DNA of 64,000 nucleotides from Streptomyces eurythermus. Lineage in GTDB: Bacteria > Actinomycetota > Actinomycetes > Streptomycetales > Streptomycetaceae. A program made the translations under genes and the position numbers. Below the pieces are notes generated by a model. The model searched no databases. It worked only from the letters and a program-made list of their open reading frames with translations, and had not been told where the DNA came from. The stretch spans positions 248,001 through 312,000 of the forward strand of contig NZ_BMSK01000008.1 in the NCBI RefSeq assembly GCF_014649115.1, given 5' to 3'. Positions within the stretch are counted from its first letter, which is position 1. The number at the start of each line of letters is the position of its first letter. Positions 8,171 to 16,265 of this stretch are shown here, piece by piece.

Positions 8171-10299
8171 CACAACGCCGCCTCGCCCGCGTAGGCGTAC
8201 CGGCCGCCCCTCACCTCGTAGCGGAACAGGCCGTATCCCTTGAGCTGCCGGCTGTCGTCGAACGCATAGGTGCGCACCAGCCCCTTGTACGTGCCCTTCG
8301 CCAGCAGGCCGTACAGCCTGGTCCGGGAGGCCCGGCCGCCCGCCCCGGCGAGCCGGGCGACGACCATGCGGGCCACGTCGTAGGCCTCCGCCGCCCAGTA
8401 CGGGGGAGCGGAGCCGTAGCGCCCGCGGTAGGCGTCGGCGAAGCCGCGCACCCGCGCGGCCGACGGGTCGATGTACGGCGCGAAGACCTGCCAGCCCTCG
8501 GCGGCCGGACCCGCGGCGGTCAGGAACTCCTGGCCGGCGGCCGGGTAGCCGAGGGCGCGCACGCCGGTGAAGCGCCGCTCGGCGAGCGCGCGGGCGACGG
8601 CCGCCGCACGCGCCGGGGTGCCCGTGTAGAGGAATGCGTCCGGCTCGTGCGCGAGCATCTCCGCGACCACCGGGGCGAGATCCCCGGCGAGCCGGGGCAC
8701 GACCCGTGGTTCGGCCGGGATCCTGAGGGTGCCGAGGGCCTGGAACGCGGTGTGGCCGATCTCCCAGGACGGGATGCCGCCGTCGCGGTCGATCAGGAGG
8801 CCCGCCCGCCGGGCGCCGGCCTTGGCGAGGTGAACGGCGATCAGCGCGGGCGACACCATGTACCCGGGCACGGCCTGGAGGAAGCGGCGCGGCTGCGACA
8901 CGCCGTACACCGCCTGCGCGGAGGACGCCGTCAGCTGGGGAACGAGCCGGGCGTCGTAGGCGTCCAGGCTCGCGCCGGTGGTCCGGTCACCGGTCGAGCC
9001 TATGACGGCGAGCAGGTCGGGGTCGGCGGCCAGGGACCGGGCGGCCCGTACCGCGCGCGTCTCGTCGCCGCCGTCGTCGGCGACCGTGAGGGTGAGCGTG
9101 AACGGCTTGTCCTTCCGCGCGTTGAACTGCTCGACGGCCAGCCGTACACCGCGTTCCTGCGCCTGTCCGACGGCTTTCTGCGGCCCCGTCAGATCGGCCT
9201 GGACGCCCAGCAGCACGCGGCGCGCGGCGGGGGCGGGCGCGTCGTCGCGGCGGCTCGCCCAGAAGGCGGCGCCGCCGCCCGCCGCGAGCAGGGCCGCGCC
9301 GCCGAGGAGCAGGAAGCGGCGGCGGCCGCCGGGGCGCGACGACGAGGCCGCGTCCCCGGGAACCTCCGCCGGCGGCTCGTCCGTCCCCGCGTCGAGGGCC
9401 GTCGCCTCGATGTCCGGCAGGGCGAGCAGCGCGGCGGACCGGTCCGCCACGAGCCGTACGACGTCGTCGGGCAGCCAGTCGGCGGCGCCGGAGGGCGTGT
9501 CCCCGCCGAGCGCCTCGTCCACCTCGCGGGCGGTGGGCCGGGCGGCCGGGTCCTTGGCGAGACAGCGCTCCAGCGGCTCGCGCAGACCGTCGGGGAGACC
9601 TTCCAGGTCGGGCTCGTCGTGGACGGTGCGGTACAGCAGGGCGTCCACGGCCCCGGTGCCGAAGGGCGGGCGCCCGGTGGCGGCGTAGGAGAGGAGGCAG
9701 CCGAGGGCGAAGACATCACTGGCGGGGGTGGCGGGGCGGGCCCGTGCCTGTTCCGGTGCCAGGAAGCCGGGGGTTCCGACGACCATGCCGTCCGAGGTGA
9801 GGGCCGTCTCCTCGGCGGCGCGGGCGATACCGAAGTCGATCAGGCGGGGGCCGTCCAGGGCGAGGAGGACGTTGCCGGGCTTGACGTCGCGGTGCACCAG
9901 TCCCGCGTCGTGCACGGCGCTCAGCGCCCGGGCCAGCATCCGGCCGAGCACGCGCACCGCGGCCGGCGGCAGCGGCCCGCGGGCGGCGACCGCCTCGGCG
10001 AGCGAGGGGCCCGGTACGAAGGCGGTGGCCAGCCAGGGCGCGGGCGCGTCCGGGTCGGCGCCGGTCACCGGCACGGCGCAGGGGCTGTCCACCCGGCGGG
10101 CCGCGGCGACCTCGCGGCGGAACCGGGCGCGGAACTCGGGCTGGTCGGCGTACTCCGGCAGGATCACCTTGACGGCGGCCAGCTCCCCGGACGGCGCCCG
10201 GCCGAGGTAGACGACCCCCATGCCGCCGGCGCCGAGCCGCGCGAGCAGCCGGTGACCACCGATGCGGGAGGGGTCGGAGGGCCTGAGCTTCTCGGTCAT
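8170..10299 (-). CDS. Ser/Thr protein kinase fused to extracellular substrate-binding domain (receptor kinase 1)
   Basis: A 709-residue paralogue of the next gene. The kinase domain spans about residues 12-270, with RLGAGGMGVVYLG, AAVKVILPE, HRDVKPGNVLLAL, DFGIAR and GTPGFLAPEQ. A transmembrane helix (FLLLGGAALLAAGGGAAFW) follows, then a type I periplasmic-binding fold (LLGVQADLTGPQKAVGQAQERGVRLAVEQFN...VIGSTGDRTTGASLDAY). The ATG at 10299 overlaps the stop of the upstream lipoprotein gene by four bases (ATGA), and the stop overlaps the next kinase gene, so the three proteins are made together. I infer an ancestral duplication with divergent sensor domains. The signal sensed and the substrates are not visible. 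Confidence 0.9.
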   Translation of the reverse strand: MTEKLRPSDPSRIGGHRLLARLGAGGMGVVYLGRAPSGELAAVKVILPEYADQPEFRARFRREVAAARRVDSPCAVPVTGADPDAPAPWLATAFVPGPSLAEAVAARGPLPPAAVRVLGRMLARALSAVHDAGLVHRDVKPGNVLLALDGPRLIDFGIARAAEETALTSDGMVVGTPGFLAPEQARARPATPASDVFALGCLLSYAATGRPPFGTGAVDALLYRTVHDEPDLEGLPDGLREPLERCLAKDPAARPTAREVDEALGGDTPSGAADWLPDDVVRLVADRSAALLALPDIEATALDAGTDEPPAEVPGDAASSSRPGGRRRFLLLGGAALLAAGGGAAFWASRRDDAPAPAARRVLLGVQADLTGPQKAVGQAQERGVRLAVEQFNARKDKPFTLTLTVADDGGDETRAVRAARSLAADPDLLAVIGSTGDRTTGASLDAYDARLVPQLTASSAQAVYGVSQPRRFLQAVPGYMVSPALIAVHLAKAGARRAGLLIDRDGGIPSWEIGHTAFQALGTLRIPAEPRVVPRLAGDLAPVVAEMLAHEPDAFLYTGTPARAAAVARALAERRFTGVRALGYPAAGQEFLTAAGPAAEGWQVFAPYIDPSAARVRGFADAYRGRYGSAPPYWAAEAYDVARMVVARLAGAGGRASRTRLYGLLAKGTYKGLVRTYAFDDSRQLKGYGLFRYEVRGGRYAYAGEAAL

Positions 10300-11306
10300 C
10301 GGCGACCGCCTTCGGGGGCGGCTGGTCCGGGTTCTTCGGAGGCGGTGGTCCCGGTTGCCGCCCGGCCGGTTGCCCCGGTCGCCCTGGCTGCCGTCGGTCG
10401 CGCGATCCCGGCGGCCTCGGGGGCGGTGGACCCGGTCGCCTCCGGGCCGGTGGGTCCGGTCGTCCTCGGGGTGTCGGTCCCTGTCGCCGGAGGCGGGACC
10501 GACCCGGCCGGCGTTCGGCGTTCGATCGCGCCGCGGAGGCTGCCGCGCATCGTGGCGTACGGCTCGCGCAGCAGGTCCAGCAGGCCGCGCCGGGTCCAGC
10601 CCTTGGCGCCCCGGGCGGAGACCGCGAGGGTGAACTGGCCGACGCGGGTCTGCTCCCAGACGTACGGGTGCGGGCCGCCGACATCGTCGCCGGTGTAGGT
10701 GCCGGACTCGGCCAGGACGTCGTCGGCGAAACCGTTGCCCGAGTCGCCGAGGGCGTTCGGCACGTCGGTCAGGTCCCGGAGCACCTCACCGGGGCGCAGC
10801 AGTTGGGAGGGACAGCGCATCATCTCCTCCAGCACCTCGGCGTTCTCCCAGTCGGCCTGCTCGGCCGAGCGGTGCACCGTGACCACGGCACTCAGACGCA
10901 GCGGCCCCCTGCCGCCGCGCGCCGGAATCTCGTAGTGGCGGGTCAGAGTGGCGAGCACGTCGTCCGGGAGCGGGCGCTGCTCCCAGACGCAGGAATCCCC
11001 GAGCACCGCCCACCGCCGCGGGTCGCTCTCGTACGGCTCATGGCGGACGGTGCCGGGCCCGAACGCGGAGGGCCCCGGCATGATGCCGCGGACCAGGGCG
11101 GCGGCCTGGTCCCGGGTCCGGGGCAGTCTGGCCGGGTCGGCGTCGACCACGGCGGTCGGCGACGGGCCGGTGCCGGCGCCCCCGCCGCTCCTCGTCCCGG
11201 CCGGCGGCCGGCCGGGACCGTCCCCGCCGGAGGTACAGCCGGCCAGCAGTAAGCCGCACATCGCGACGGCGCAGCCGAGGCGCGCCGCCGACCCTCCCAG
11301 CTCCAC
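10296..11306 (-). CDS. Lipoprotein, first gene of the receptor-kinase operon
   Basis: 336 residues. The signal sequence has a classical lipobox (MCGLLLAGC, Cys about 24), followed by a Gly/Pro linker, a folded domain of about 200 residues with two Cys outside the signal peptide (GDSCVWEQ, MRCPSQL), and a Thr/Ala/Gly/Pro-rich C-terminal tail with degenerate TGATG/TGPTG repeats that looks disordered and may span the wall. No family recognised. The four-base ATGA overlap with the kinase gene implies a shared function, for example an accessory ligand binder for the sensor domains (inference). Confidence 0.85.
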   Translation of the reverse strand: MELGGSAARLGCAVAMCGLLLAGCTSGGDGPGRPPAGTRSGGGAGTGPSPTAVVDADPARLPRTRDQAAALVRGIMPGPSAFGPGTVRHEPYESDPRRWAVLGDSCVWEQRPLPDDVLATLTRHYEIPARGGRGPLRLSAVVTVHRSAEQADWENAEVLEEMMRCPSQLLRPGEVLRDLTDVPNALGDSGNGFADDVLAESGTYTGDDVGGPHPYVWEQTRVGQFTLAVSARGAKGWTRRGLLDLLREPYATMRGSLRGAIERRTPAGSVPPPATGTDTPRTTGPTGPEATGSTAPEAAGIARPTAARATGATGRAATGTTASEEPGPAAPEGGRR

Positions 11307-11413
11307 GAAGTCCCCCCGCGGGTCGCCCGGCCGTCATGCGTCGGACCTCATGCTAGGCGGCAACAGGCAGGGAGCGGGCGGCAGTTGACGATCACGTGGC
11401 CCAGTTGTGCCAC

Positions 11414-11445
11414 GGCTGTCACACGGTCCGGACCGTGTGACAGCC
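11414..11445. terminator. Perfect 32-base palindrome, probable terminator
   Basis: The two halves (GGCTGTCACACGGTCC and its exact complement GGACCGTGTGACAGCC) meet without a loop, beginning five bases after the stop of the gene at 11451. In RNA it would form a long hairpin. Position suggests termination of that minus-strand gene before the receptor-kinase operon; a protein-binding operator for the operon at 11306 cannot be excluded. Confidence 0.6.
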
Positions 11446-11450
11446 CGTGC

Positions 11451-12416
11451 TCAGTGACGGTGCCCGGAGTGCTCCCCGGACTCCGGAGCGGGCGTCGCCG
11501 GGGTGTCCGGCCGCTCGGCGGGCCGGCCGGCCCGCACGGTGAACGCGGCGGTGTGGACCCGGCCGGCGTGCTTGAAGTCCAGGAACAGCCGGTAGGTGCC
11601 GGTGCTGGGCGCCGTCGTGGTGAACGAGATGTCCGGTCCCGGCCGCGTCCTGCCGTCCCCGGGCTCGCCGTTCGGGTGCACGTGCAGATAGCCGAGGTCT
11701 CCGGAGCGCAGCGCCACCAGGTGGCCGTAGGCGCCGAGGTAGGGCTGGAGGTCACGTACCGGCTTGCCGCCGCGGGTCACGCCGAGCGTCAGTTCGCTGT
11801 CCCGGCCGGGGGAGAGCCGGCCGCGGAGGCTGACCTGGTACCCGTCGACCTCGGCCGTGGCGGCGGGGGCGGGGAGGGGCGTGGGCGCGTAGGCACCGGA
11901 GGCGGTGAGGTCGGCGCCGAGGGTCAGTCCCTCGCCGCCGTCCGGGGTGAAGTCGGCGAAGACCCGGTAGACCCCGGCCCTGGGCAGCGTCAGGGGCGCG
12001 GACCAGGTGCCGTCGGCGGCGCGCGTCGGGTGCAGGTGCTGATAGTGGGTCAGGTCCCGGGAGGCGATGATCAGGTGCAGTTCCTTGGTGTGCTCCTCCT
12101 GGTAGGCGGTGAGCGGGCGCCCGGTGGCGTCCCGTACGACCGCGAACCGCAGGTCGGTCTTCCGGCCGGCCGTGACGGCCGGGGTCCGCAGGTCGAGGGT
12201 GTAGCCCCGCTCCGAGGTCTGCAGTCCGCCGGGGGCCGCCGCCGGGCCGGGACCCGCGGCGGTCTTCCCGCCCGGTGTGGCGCCCGTGTGGCCGTCGTGT
12301 GCCGCGCCCTCGGTCCGGAGAGAGATCTCGCCGACGCCGCCGCCGACGCCGTAGGCGATGCCGAACGCGGCGGCGAGCGCGGCGGCGTAGGCGGTGATCC
12401 GCAGCCCGGTGTTCAT
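11451..12416 (-). CDS. Exported His-rich protein, predicted copper-linked
   Basis: 321 residues. An N-terminal hydrophobic segment (ITAYAAALAAAFGIAYGVGGGVG) anchors or exports it, followed by a His-containing linker (AAHDGHTG) and two beta-rich domains. Two similar His clusters, THYQHLHP (about residue 130) and YLHVHPNGE (about 245), and a C-terminal HSGHRH tail suggest metal binding outside the membrane. A CsoR-type box lies 50 bases upstream and copper genes lie rightward, supporting a copper role. I recall similar unnamed proteins beside actinomycete copper loci but cannot name a characterised family member. The ATG at 12416 was chosen for the immediately following signal-like segment. Confidence 0.8.
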   Translation of the reverse strand: MNTGLRITAYAAALAAAFGIAYGVGGGVGEISLRTEGAAHDGHTGATPGGKTAAGPGPAAAPGGLQTSERGYTLDLRTPAVTAGRKTDLRFAVVRDATGRPLTAYQEEHTKELHLIIASRDLTHYQHLHPTRAADGTWSAPLTLPRAGVYRVFADFTPDGGEGLTLGADLTASGAYAPTPLPAPAATAEVDGYQVSLRGRLSPGRDSELTLGVTRGGKPVRDLQPYLGAYGHLVALRSGDLGYLHVHPNGEPGDGRTRPGPDISFTTTAPSTGTYRLFLDFKHAGRVHTAAFTVRAGRPAERPDTPATPAPESGEHSGHRH

Positions 12417-12466
12417 GGTGACTCCTCGTCTGTTCGCTGCCCACAGGCGGCCCGATGACCTTCAAC

Positions 12467-12482
12467 ATACCCCAGGGGGGTA
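12467..12482. promoter_or_regulatory. CsoR/RicR-type copper operator 1
   Basis: ATACCCCAGGGGGGTA fits the actinobacterial CsoR operator pattern (TACCC, short spacer, GGGTA). It lies 50 bases upstream of the minus-strand His-rich protein and 95 bases upstream of the small plus-strand frame at 12578, so it could control both directions. The csoR gene itself lies at 33.6 kb. Confidence 0.75.
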
Positions 12483-12577
12483 CAGAGTCAAGTCGGGGAA
12501 CGTCTTGCCTCTCGATACGGGCCGGGGGTATGCGTTGGGTCGTGTCACCGCCAGTGCGCGACGAGAGGACCCTCAGG

Positions 12578-12784
12578 ATGACCACCAGGCTGAACACCTC
12601 CGGACGGCGAGCGCCGGAGGGCGGCGGACCGGCCGTATGGACCGTGCTCCGCAAGGGGGCCGGGCACCCCGTGACCCGCATGGCGGCGATCGCCCTCCTC
12701 CAGGCCCTGGCCGCCCATCTCGGTCAAGCGGACCCCGGCCGGCTCTGCGGCTGCCGGGGGGCCGGCGGGCGCGCCGCGATGTGA
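12578..12784 (+). CDS. Small hypothetical protein (68 aa) in copper island
   Basis: MTTRLNTSGR... to a TGA at 12784. The codons are G/C-rich at position three, and a GAGAGGA ribosome site lies upstream. The middle (HPVTRMAAIALLQALAAHLGQ) is amphipathic and the end has a CGC motif (RLCGCRGAG), suggesting but not proving metal binding. It follows the copper operator and precedes the LpqS-like gene by 31 bases. No family recognised; coding status uncertain because the frame is short. Confidence 0.45.
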   Translation: MTTRLNTSGRRAPEGGGPAVWTVLRKGAGHPVTRMAAIALLQALAAHLGQADPGRLCGCRGAGGRAAM

Positions 12785-12815
12785 CAGGGGGTCACTTCAC
12801 CACTACCCTGCGCAT

Positions 12816-13241
12816 GTGATCGGAACGTGGGGCGGCGACGGGAGCGCGGGGCGCTTGCGCCGCGCCGCCCTGCTGATCGGGCTGGTCCTGGTGATCGCCG
12901 CCCATCTCACCGGTTCGGTGCACGCCTGCTCCTTCGCCGGTTCCGGCCCGAGTGCCGTGGCGGCGGGGGAGCTTGCGCACCCGGCGGACACCGCCGACGG
13001 CACGGATCCGACCGGCCCGCCCCGGCACCGGCACACGGCGGACGGTCATCTGGACCACACGGCGGACCGGCCGCGCGCGGCCCTGGACGACACCGGGCGC
13101 GACGGCGGGCAGCCCCCGCCGGCACTGCCCGCCGTGCCGCGCGGGCGGGCGACGCACCCCGGCCGGCGCAGGCCCCCCGGTGTCCCGATCGACCGCGCCA
13201 ACGGCCCCTCGCTAGCGGTCGTCCGAGTGCTGCGGCAATAG
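12816..13241 (+). CDS. LpqS-like exported His-rich small protein
   Basis: 141 residues from a GTG at 12816. A hydrophobic stretch RAALLIGLVLVIAAHLTGSVHAC is followed by an Asp/Pro/Arg-rich domain with the His cluster RHRHTADGHLDHTAD. Size, exported position and the neighbours downstream (CysK2-like enzyme, MFS) match the lpqS-cysK2-Rv0849 order of the copper-induced RicR regulon of Mycobacterium tuberculosis. That parallel is from knowledge of the regulon and gene order; sequence identity to LpqS could not be measured. A role in extracytoplasmic copper handling is inferred. Confidence 0.7.
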   Translation: MIGTWGGDGSAGRLRRAALLIGLVLVIAAHLTGSVHACSFAGSGPSAVAAGELAHPADTADGTDPTGPPRHRHTADGHLDHTADRPRAALDDTGRDGGQPPPALPAVPRGRATHPGRRRPPGVPIDRANGPSLAVVRVLRQ

Positions 13242-13357
13242 GGCGGCCCCCGCACCCCCGGACCCGTCAGGCGGGCCGGGGAGTGCCCGCGCGCCATGCC
13301 CCCCACTCTGCACAGCGCCCGCCGTACCGAGGCCGGGCGCGAAGGAGCCGTACCCTC

Positions 13358-14527
13358 ATGCCCCTCTCCCCGCTCGCGCCGCTCCGCACGCGCACACCCC
13401 GCCCGCCGGCCGCCCGGCACCCCGCCCAACTCGTCGGCGACACCCCGGTCCTGTGGATCGGCGAACCCTTCGCCCCGCCCGGCCGGGGCTTCCACGCCAA
13501 GCTGGAAGGAGCCAACCCCGGCGGCCTCAAGGACCGGCCGGCCCTGCACATGCTCCGCGAGGCCCGGCGCCGTGGCGACCTCGCGCCGGGCGCGCCGGTC
13601 GTCGAGTCCTCCAGCGGCACCCTCGGCCTCGGCCTCGCCCTGGCCGGGCTGACCTACGGCCACCCCGTCACCGTCGTCACCGACCCCGGCCTCGAACCCC
13701 CCGTCGCCCGCCTGCTCACCGCGCTCGGCGCACGGGTCGTCCGGGTCACCGCGCCGCACCCCGAGGGCGGCTGGCAGGAGGCCCGCCGCGCGCGGGTCGC
13801 CGAACTGCTGGCCCGCACCCCGGGCGGGTACTGCCCGGACCAGTACCGCAACCCCGACAACCCCGCCGCCTACCGGCCCCTCGCGGCCGAACTGATCGCC
13901 CAACTCGGCCGCGTCGACGTGCTGGTGGCGGCGGTCGGCACGGGCGGACACTCCGCCGGGATCTTCGCCGCGCTGCGCGAGAGCTGCCCCGGGCTGACGC
14001 TCGTCGGCGTGGACGCCGTCGGCTCGGCGATCTTCGGCCAGCCGGCCGGGCCACGGCTGATGCGCGGGCTCGGCTCCAGCATCCACCCGGACAACGTCGA
14101 CTACGCGGCCTTCTCGGAGGTCCACTGGGTGGGCCCGGCCGAAGCCGTCCGGGCCTGCCGGAGCCTCGCCCGCCGGTACGGCGTCTCCGGCGGCTGGAGC
14201 GTCGGGGCGGTGGCGCTGGTGGCGGGCTGGGCGGCCCGGAACCACCCCGCCGGGACCCGGATCGCCGCCGTCTTCCCCGACGGCCCGCACCGCTACCTTC
14301 ACACCGTCTACGACGACGACTGGTGCCGGGAGCACGGGCTCCTCGGGCCGGCCCCGCCGACGGAACCCGACGAGATCGCCGAGCCCGACGCGCGGGTGGT
14401 GACGCGCTGGACCAGGTGCGCCCGGGTCCGCGATCCGCTCGCCCGCGCCCTGGCGAAGGCCGGTGCCCCGGCGAAGGCCGATGCCGCGGTGAAGGCCGAT
14501 GTCCCGGCGAAGGCTGGTGCCCGGTGA
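13358..14527 (+). CDS. PLP-dependent cysteine-synthase-family enzyme (CysK2-like)
   Basis: 389 residues, fold-type II PLP enzyme. The Schiff-base Lys lies in GANPGGLKDRPAL (about 55); the substrate loop reads ESSSGTLGLGLALAG instead of the TSGNTG of ordinary O-acetylserine sulfhydrylases; VAAVGTGGHSAGIF binds the PLP phosphate. The altered loop and GHPVTVVTDPGLEP context resemble mycobacterial CysK2, which forms S-sulfocysteine from O-phosphoserine and thiosulfate. A low-complexity tail of Ala-Lys-Ala repeats ends the protein. The start at 13358 has GAAGGAG upstream. The stop overlaps the next start (GTGA), so enzyme and transporter are coupled. The link between sulfur metabolism and copper defence is inferred from gene order. 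Confidence 0.82.
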   Translation: MPLSPLAPLRTRTPRPPAARHPAQLVGDTPVLWIGEPFAPPGRGFHAKLEGANPGGLKDRPALHMLREARRRGDLAPGAPVVESSSGTLGLGLALAGLTYGHPVTVVTDPGLEPPVARLLTALGARVVRVTAPHPEGGWQEARRARVAELLARTPGGYCPDQYRNPDNPAAYRPLAAELIAQLGRVDVLVAAVGTGGHSAGIFAALRESCPGLTLVGVDAVGSAIFGQPAGPRLMRGLGSSIHPDNVDYAAFSEVHWVGPAEAVRACRSLARRYGVSGGWSVGAVALVAGWAARNHPAGTRIAAVFPDGPHRYLHTVYDDDWCREHGLLGPAPPTEPDEIAEPDARVVTRWTRCARVRDPLARALAKAGAPAKADAAVKADVPAKAGAR

Positions 14528-15780
14528 GGGGGCCGTGGGCCCGGACGGCCGGCTTCGGGCGGCCGGCCCGGCTGCTGATGGTGAACCAGTTCGGCATCAA
14601 CCTCGGCTTCTACATGCTGATGCCCTACCTGGCCGACCACCTGGCCCACGGTCTCGGCCTGGCGGCCTGGGCCGTCGGGCTGGTGCTGGGCGTGCGCAAC
14701 GTCTCCCAGCAGGGCATGTTCCTCCTCGGTGGCACCCTGGCCGACCGCTACGGCTGCAAGCCGCCGATCCTCGCCGGATGCGCCCTGCGCGCGGCCGCGT
14801 TCGCCCTGCTGGCGGTGGCGGAATCGCTGCCCGTCCTGGTGGCGGCCTCGGCGCTGACCGGCCTGGCGGGCGCGCTGTTCAACCCGGCGGTGCGCGCCTA
14901 TCTCGCGGCCGACGCCGGCGAGGAACGGAGAGTCGCGGCGTTCGCCGCCTTCAACGTCTTCTACCAGGCGGGCATCCTGATCGGCCCGCTCGCCGGACTG
15001 GCCCTGCTGGCCTGGGACTTCGGCGCCGTGTGCACGGTCGCGGCGGTCGTCTTCGGCGCCCTGGCCGTACTCCAGGCCCGGGCCCTGCCGGCCCGGCCCC
15101 CGGCCGGCCGGAGCGCCGGACCCGCCTGGCGGGCGGTCGCCGCCGACTGGCGCACCGTGGCCGGCAACCGGGCCTTCCTGCTGTTCGCCGCCGCCATGAG
15201 CGGCTCCTACGTGCTGGCCTTCCAGGTGTATCTCGCCCTGCCGTTGCACGCCCGGGACCTGTTCGGCGCCCGGACCGGCGTGGTGACGGGCGCGGTGTTC
15301 GCCGTCTCGGCGCTGGCCGCGCTGGCCGGGCAGGCGAAGCTGACCGCGTGGGCGCAGCGCGCCCTGTCCGGTCCGCGAGCCGTCGTCCACGGCCTGACGG
15401 TCATGGGCGCCGCCTTCCTGCCCCTGCTGCCCCGCACGCATGCCCCCGTGGCCGGGGTGGCCGCCCTGACGGGGTGCGCGGTGCTGCTGGCCTGGGGCGG
15501 CGCCCTGCTCTACCCGTTCGAGATGGACACCGTGGTCCGGCTCTCCGGTGACCGGCTCGTCGCCACCTACTACGGCGCCTACAACACCGCCTCCGGCATC
15601 GCGGTCGCGCTCGGCAACCTGGCCGTCGGGGCGCTGTTCGACACCGGGCTGCGCTGGCTGCCGTGGGTGGTGCTGGCCGCGACCGGCTTCGGCTGCGCCG
15701 CCCTGGTCGCGCGGCTGCACCGGGCCGGACACCTGGCCGCGCCGCCCGTTCCGGCGGCCGGACGACTTGCCGCTGGATAG
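14524..15780 (+). CDS. MFS transporter, Rv0849-like
   Basis: 418 residues, twelve predicted membrane helices, starting at a GTG overlapping the stop of the CysK2-like gene by four bases. Early sequence LLMVNQFGINLGFYMLMPYLADHL and the motif-A loop GGTLADRYGCKPPIL are typical of MFS multidrug transporters; a Cys lies within motif A. Gene order matches cysK2-Rv0849 in the mycobacterial RicR operon, where both are copper-induced. Its stop codon lies within a row of copper-operator half-sites that begins the copZ promoter. Substrate unknown: a thiol compound, a copper complex or a drug are all possible. Confidence 0.85.
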   Translation: MRGPWARTAGFGRPARLLMVNQFGINLGFYMLMPYLADHLAHGLGLAAWAVGLVLGVRNVSQQGMFLLGGTLADRYGCKPPILAGCALRAAAFALLAVAESLPVLVAASALTGLAGALFNPAVRAYLAADAGEERRVAAFAAFNVFYQAGILIGPLAGLALLAWDFGAVCTVAAVVFGALAVLQARALPARPPAGRSAGPAWRAVAADWRTVAGNRAFLLFAAAMSGSYVLAFQVYLALPLHARDLFGARTGVVTGAVFAVSALAALAGQAKLTAWAQRALSGPRAVVHGLTVMGAAFLPLLPRTHAPVAGVAALTGCAVLLAWGGALLYPFEMDTVVRLSGDRLVATYYGAYNTASGIAVALGNLAVGALFDTGLRWLPWVVLAATGFGCAALVARLHRAGHLAAPPVPAAGRLAAG

Positions 15781-15842
15781 GGGTAGGGGGTATACCTGTG
15801 CTTCGTCAGCGCATGCCAATACCCCAACCCTCTAGGGGTATT
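15778..15842. promoter_or_regulatory. copZ promoter region with two CsoR-type elements
   Basis: Positions 15818-15842 carry AATACCCC and GGGGTATT as an inverted pair; within it AACCCTCTAGGGGTAT fits the CsoR operator pattern closely. A second, weaker element with repeated GGGGTA half-sites lies at 15778-15796, overlapping the stop of the preceding gene. The copZ ATG is 40 bases downstream of the stronger site. Confidence 0.8.
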
Positions 15843-15881
15843 TGACGCGCTCCATTCATCACCACCCTCAGGAGGAAGTCC

Positions 15882-16166
15882 ATGTCGTCCTGCTGCAGCC
15901 CCGACGGCAGCTGCCACTCCGGCTCGGCCACCACCCAGATCACCACCGACGCCACCACCACCGTCTACGCCGTGACGGGGATGACCTGCGGCCACTGCGA
16001 GGCCGCGGTCACCAAGGCCGTCAGCGGGGTCGACGGCGTGCTGTCGGTCGAGGTGGACGTGAAGACGGGCCGGGTCACCGTGGTCGCCAAGGACAACCCC
16101 GACGACGCCCTGATCGCCCGGGCCGTCGACGACGCCGGCTACGCGCTGTCCGGCCGCGCCGCCTGA
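15882..16166 (+). CDS. copZ: Copper chaperone, HMA domain (CopZ)
   Basis: 94 residues with a Cys-rich N-terminal tail (MSSCCSPDGSCH) and one heavy-metal-associated domain from about residue 27, with the Cu(I)-binding motif MTCGHC (Cys36, Cys39) and the typical ending VDDAGYAL. Such proteins carry Cu(I) in the cytosol and hand it to CopA-type ATPases; a matching CopA is encoded at 31.0-33.3 kb. The ATG at 15882 is preceded by AGGAGG. CsoR-type elements upstream indicate copper induction. The extra N-terminal cysteines are unusual relative to the roughly 70-residue minimal chaperone and may add metal capacity. Confidence 0.93.
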   Translation: MSSCCSPDGSCHSGSATTQITTDATTTVYAVTGMTCGHCEAAVTKAVSGVDGVLSVEVDVKTGRVTVVAKDNPDDALIARAVDDAGYALSGRAA

Positions 16167-16181
16167 GGCCGGTCCCCGGGA

Positions 16182-16251
16182 CGCTCCCCGTCGCGGTGCG
16201 GGGAGCGATCCGGCCGGGCTCGCCCACCCCCGTCGGCGGGCCCGGCCGGAT
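16182..16251. terminator. Two adjacent hairpins between convergent genes
   Basis: CGCTCCCCG / CGGGGAGCG with an 8-base loop (16182-16207), directly followed by a 12-base stem ATCCGGCCGGGC / GCCCGGCCGGAT with a 20-base loop (16208-16251). They separate copZ from the convergent end of the biosynthetic gene strand and should stop transcription from both sides. Confidence 0.75.
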
Positions 16252-16265
16252 CATGTTCACCCCGC

